Source of the DNA: Paenibacillus sp. JNUCC-31
GTDB taxonomy: Bacteria > Bacillota > Bacilli > Paenibacillales > Paenibacillaceae
Assembly: GCF_014844075.1 (NCBI RefSeq)
Contig: NZ_CP062165.1
Coordinates: 5,146,001 to 5,210,000 of the forward strand
Length of the DNA: 64,000 nt
Direction of reading: 5' to 3'
A program made the position numbers and the translations under genes. The notes under the pieces are model-generated. The model worked only from the letters and a program-made list of their open reading frames with translations, was not told the DNA's origin and searched no databases. This document shows positions 62,771-64,000 of the stretch, piece after piece. Positions within the stretch are counted from its first letter, which is position 1, and every line of letters starts with the position of its first letter.

Positions 62771-63596
62771 TAGTTATAAACGATGTACCGATGTACAAAC
62801 AGACCATCCCCATGCCGAATACAGATCTTCTGTGTGGCCGGGGCTAAGGATCTCTGCATATGAACGGCATATTAAAGCGTCAAGCCCCTCTGTTGTAAAA
62901 GCACTTTCAAGTGCTGTGTATGGAGGCGGCATGATTGAACTGGACCGTATATTCAACATCTACGTGGACAGACATTATCGCTGTGACGATCCACCGCGTG
63001 ATATTGCCGATCTATTGACTGAATGGCAAGAGCAACAGGATCAATGCGCGGGACTTCTGACTGCGGTTCGATTGGAGCACACAGCCATCCAGGAATACAA
63101 AAGCGATGAGTTCGGATTACTTTGCTGCACTACAGCAGGGGTATCCAACGCTGCGCGGGCAGGTTCTGCAAGAACCGTGTTTGATGCTGCAGGGAATGAG
63201 ATCGGAAATGAAACGGGGCATGAGACTATGCCTCAGAAACATGGGAAAAGTTCGGTTTCAAGCTACACTCCCGGTACGATCAATATCATGTTGTGGATGA
63301 ACGGATGTATGACCGCTGGAGCAATGGTGAATGCCGTTCAGACCGCGGTAGAAGCGAAGGCAGCTGCGTTAGCTGATTTTGGTGTGGTGGATTCAGAGAA
63401 TGGTCTGACCGCAACCGGAACAACAACGGATGCCATCGTGCTCGCGGTGAGTCAGTCAGAAGAAAACAGACCCCTCATCTGTTACGCCGGTACGGCTACG
63501 GTCATGGGTGCAGCCATCGGCAGGCTGGTGTATGACACGATAACGGAAAGCCTGCAAGCCGCGCAGGAGTGGAAAGAGAGGAATAACAAGCCATGA
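62751..63596 (+). CDS. cbiZ: Adenosylcobinamide amidohydrolase CbiZ
   Basis: 281 residues; removes the side chain of adenosylcobinamide-type corrinoids to give adenosylcobyric acid, allowing salvage of external corrinoids. YGGGMIELDRIFNIYVDRHYRCDDPPRDIADLL, LLTAVRLEHTAIQEYKSDEFGLLCCTTAGVSNAARAG and GTINIMLWMNGCMTAGAMVNAVQTAVEAKAAALADFGV are CbiZ blocks. Residues about 140-165 form a polar insertion. Overlaps cobD and cbiB, so tightly coupled. Confidence 0.9.
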   Translation: MVLPFYDSYKRCTDVQTDHPHAEYRSSVWPGLRISAYERHIKASSPSVVKALSSAVYGGGMIELDRIFNIYVDRHYRCDDPPRDIADLLTEWQEQQDQCAGLLTAVRLEHTAIQEYKSDEFGLLCCTTAGVSNAARAGSARTVFDAAGNEIGNETGHETMPQKHGKSSVSSYTPGTINIMLWMNGCMTAGAMVNAVQTAVEAKAAALADFGVVDSENGLTATGTTTDAIVLAVSQSEENRPLICYAGTATVMGAAIGRLVYDTITESLQAAQEWKERNNKP

Positions 63597-64000
63597 CATT
63601 TTTGCTGCATCAATGGGCTTCTTGGCCGTTTTGGATGGGAATGGCTGGAGCCTGGATTATTGTAGGAGCATACATACTGGATCGCTGCATTGGAGATCCG
63701 CGCTGGATTCCTCATCCGGTGATTGGCATGGGTAAGGCCATCTCTGCGCTGGAGCGAGTGATAAGGTCGCGGGTGGACTCGAACCAGGCTCTCAAAAGGG
63801 CAGGCGTGTTATTTCCCGTTTTAATTGCAGGGGGAGCTTTTGCGGTAACCTGGGCATTGGTGTATGTGCTGGGTCTCATTCATCCTGCCGTTGCGGTTGG
63901 AGCTGAAGTGGTGCTGATTGCAACCACCATTGCTTCCAAAGGTTTGAAAGACGCAGGTATGGAAGTCTACCGCCATCTGAGTCAACAGGATTGGCCTGCG
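63593..64000 (+). CDS. cbiB: Adenosylcobinamide-phosphate synthase CbiB (partial, cut by right edge)
   Basis: First 136 codons of a membrane enzyme that joins adenosylcobyric acid to aminopropanol phosphate. Reading from ATG 63593 gives WIIVGAYILDRCIGDPRWIPHPVIGMGKAISALE, the diagnostic CbiB N-terminus (LD-x-x-x-GDP-x-x-x-PHPV-x-x-G), then hydrophobic VLFPVLIAGGAFAVTWALVYVLGLI and IASKGLKDAGMEVYRHLSQ. The start overlaps the cbiZ stop as ATGA. Consumes the CobD product, so the three genes form one pathway. Confidence 0.92.
   Translation, partial: MTFLLHQWASWPFWMGMAGAWIIVGAYILDRCIGDPRWIPHPVIGMGKAISALERVIRSRVDSNQALKRAGVLFPVLIAGGAFAVTWALVYVLGLIHPAVAVGAEVVLIATTIASKGLKDAGMEVYRHLSQQDWPA

Noticed and set aside
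1..64000. CRISPR array, prophage or complete insertion sequence
   Set aside because: No regularly spaced short repeats, no integrase, transposase or phage structural genes anywhere in the window.

Overview
The window looks like a chromosomal segment of a Gram-positive, mid-GC Bacillota, most likely a Paenibacillus. The evidence is strong AGGAGG-type ribosome binding sites with frequent TTG/GTG starts, GlnR/TnrA-type nitrogen boxes, a ydaO (c-di-AMP) riboswitch, lipoprotein substrate-binding proteins, a Tad pilus operon without secretin genes, and YneK-, YjbQ- and PpnP-type Bacillota genes. No phage, CRISPR array, rRNA or intact insertion sequence is visible. One tRNA gene (Leu, GAG anticodon) is present.

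Layout. (1) 1-9.0 kb, urea and nitrogen: ureABC (minus; ureC cut by the left edge) is divergent from the urea ABC transporter urtABCDE. The two share a 260-bp control region with two exact TGTNA-N7-TNACA boxes. A separate ureF lies at 8.2-8.9 kb, behind a PAS-domain protein and a small helix-turn-helix protein. (2) 9.3-17.3 kb, small housekeeping and stress genes: tRNA-Leu, glutathione peroxidase, a c-di-AMP riboswitch in front of a small Rossmann-like protein, a HAD hydrolase, mntH, ohr, two small Cys-rich proteins, a DCC oxidoreductase, a lipoprotein and a VOC protein. (3) 17.3-28.3 kb, a ten-gene Tad/Flp pilus operon (TadZ, A, B, C, Flp, two TadE-like pseudopilins, a large TadG-like protein, prepilin peptidase) ending in a membrane FHA protein. 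It is preceded by a leader with a terminator/antiterminator-like hairpin pair. (4) 28.3-39.1 kb, core metabolism and repair: TIGR01777 epimerase, YneK-like protein, endonuclease IV, purU, transketolase, ppnP, pgi, YigZ, a TetR regulator and YjbQ. (5) 39.5-49.2 kb, uptake: sulfate ABC transporter cysTWA plus binding protein, then a five-gene oligopeptide/dipeptide ABC operon. (6) 49.2-57.1 kb: metallo-beta-lactamase-fold hydrolase, an ECF sigma factor coupled to a ClpP-family protease, a YtrA-type GntR-ABC operon, and a MocR regulator divergent from an EamA exporter. (7) 57.2-59.3 kb, an AT-richer module: an Old Yellow Enzyme-like oxidoreductase divergent from a MerR regulator, followed by a possible retroelement remnant. 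(8) 59.3-64 kb: Cof-type HAD phosphatase, lipoate-protein ligase, and the start of a corrinoid assembly/salvage operon (cobD, cbiZ, cbiB; cut by the right edge).

The items most worth a second look are a dispersed, strongly structured intergenic element present in two inverted copies (39.2 kb and 60.3 kb), the Tad operon leader, the c-di-AMP riboswitch target, the ECF sigma-ClpP gene pair, and non-AUG starts inferred for a GntR repressor (ATT) and the TadG-like protein (CTG). All names come from reading motifs and gene order; no database search was run.
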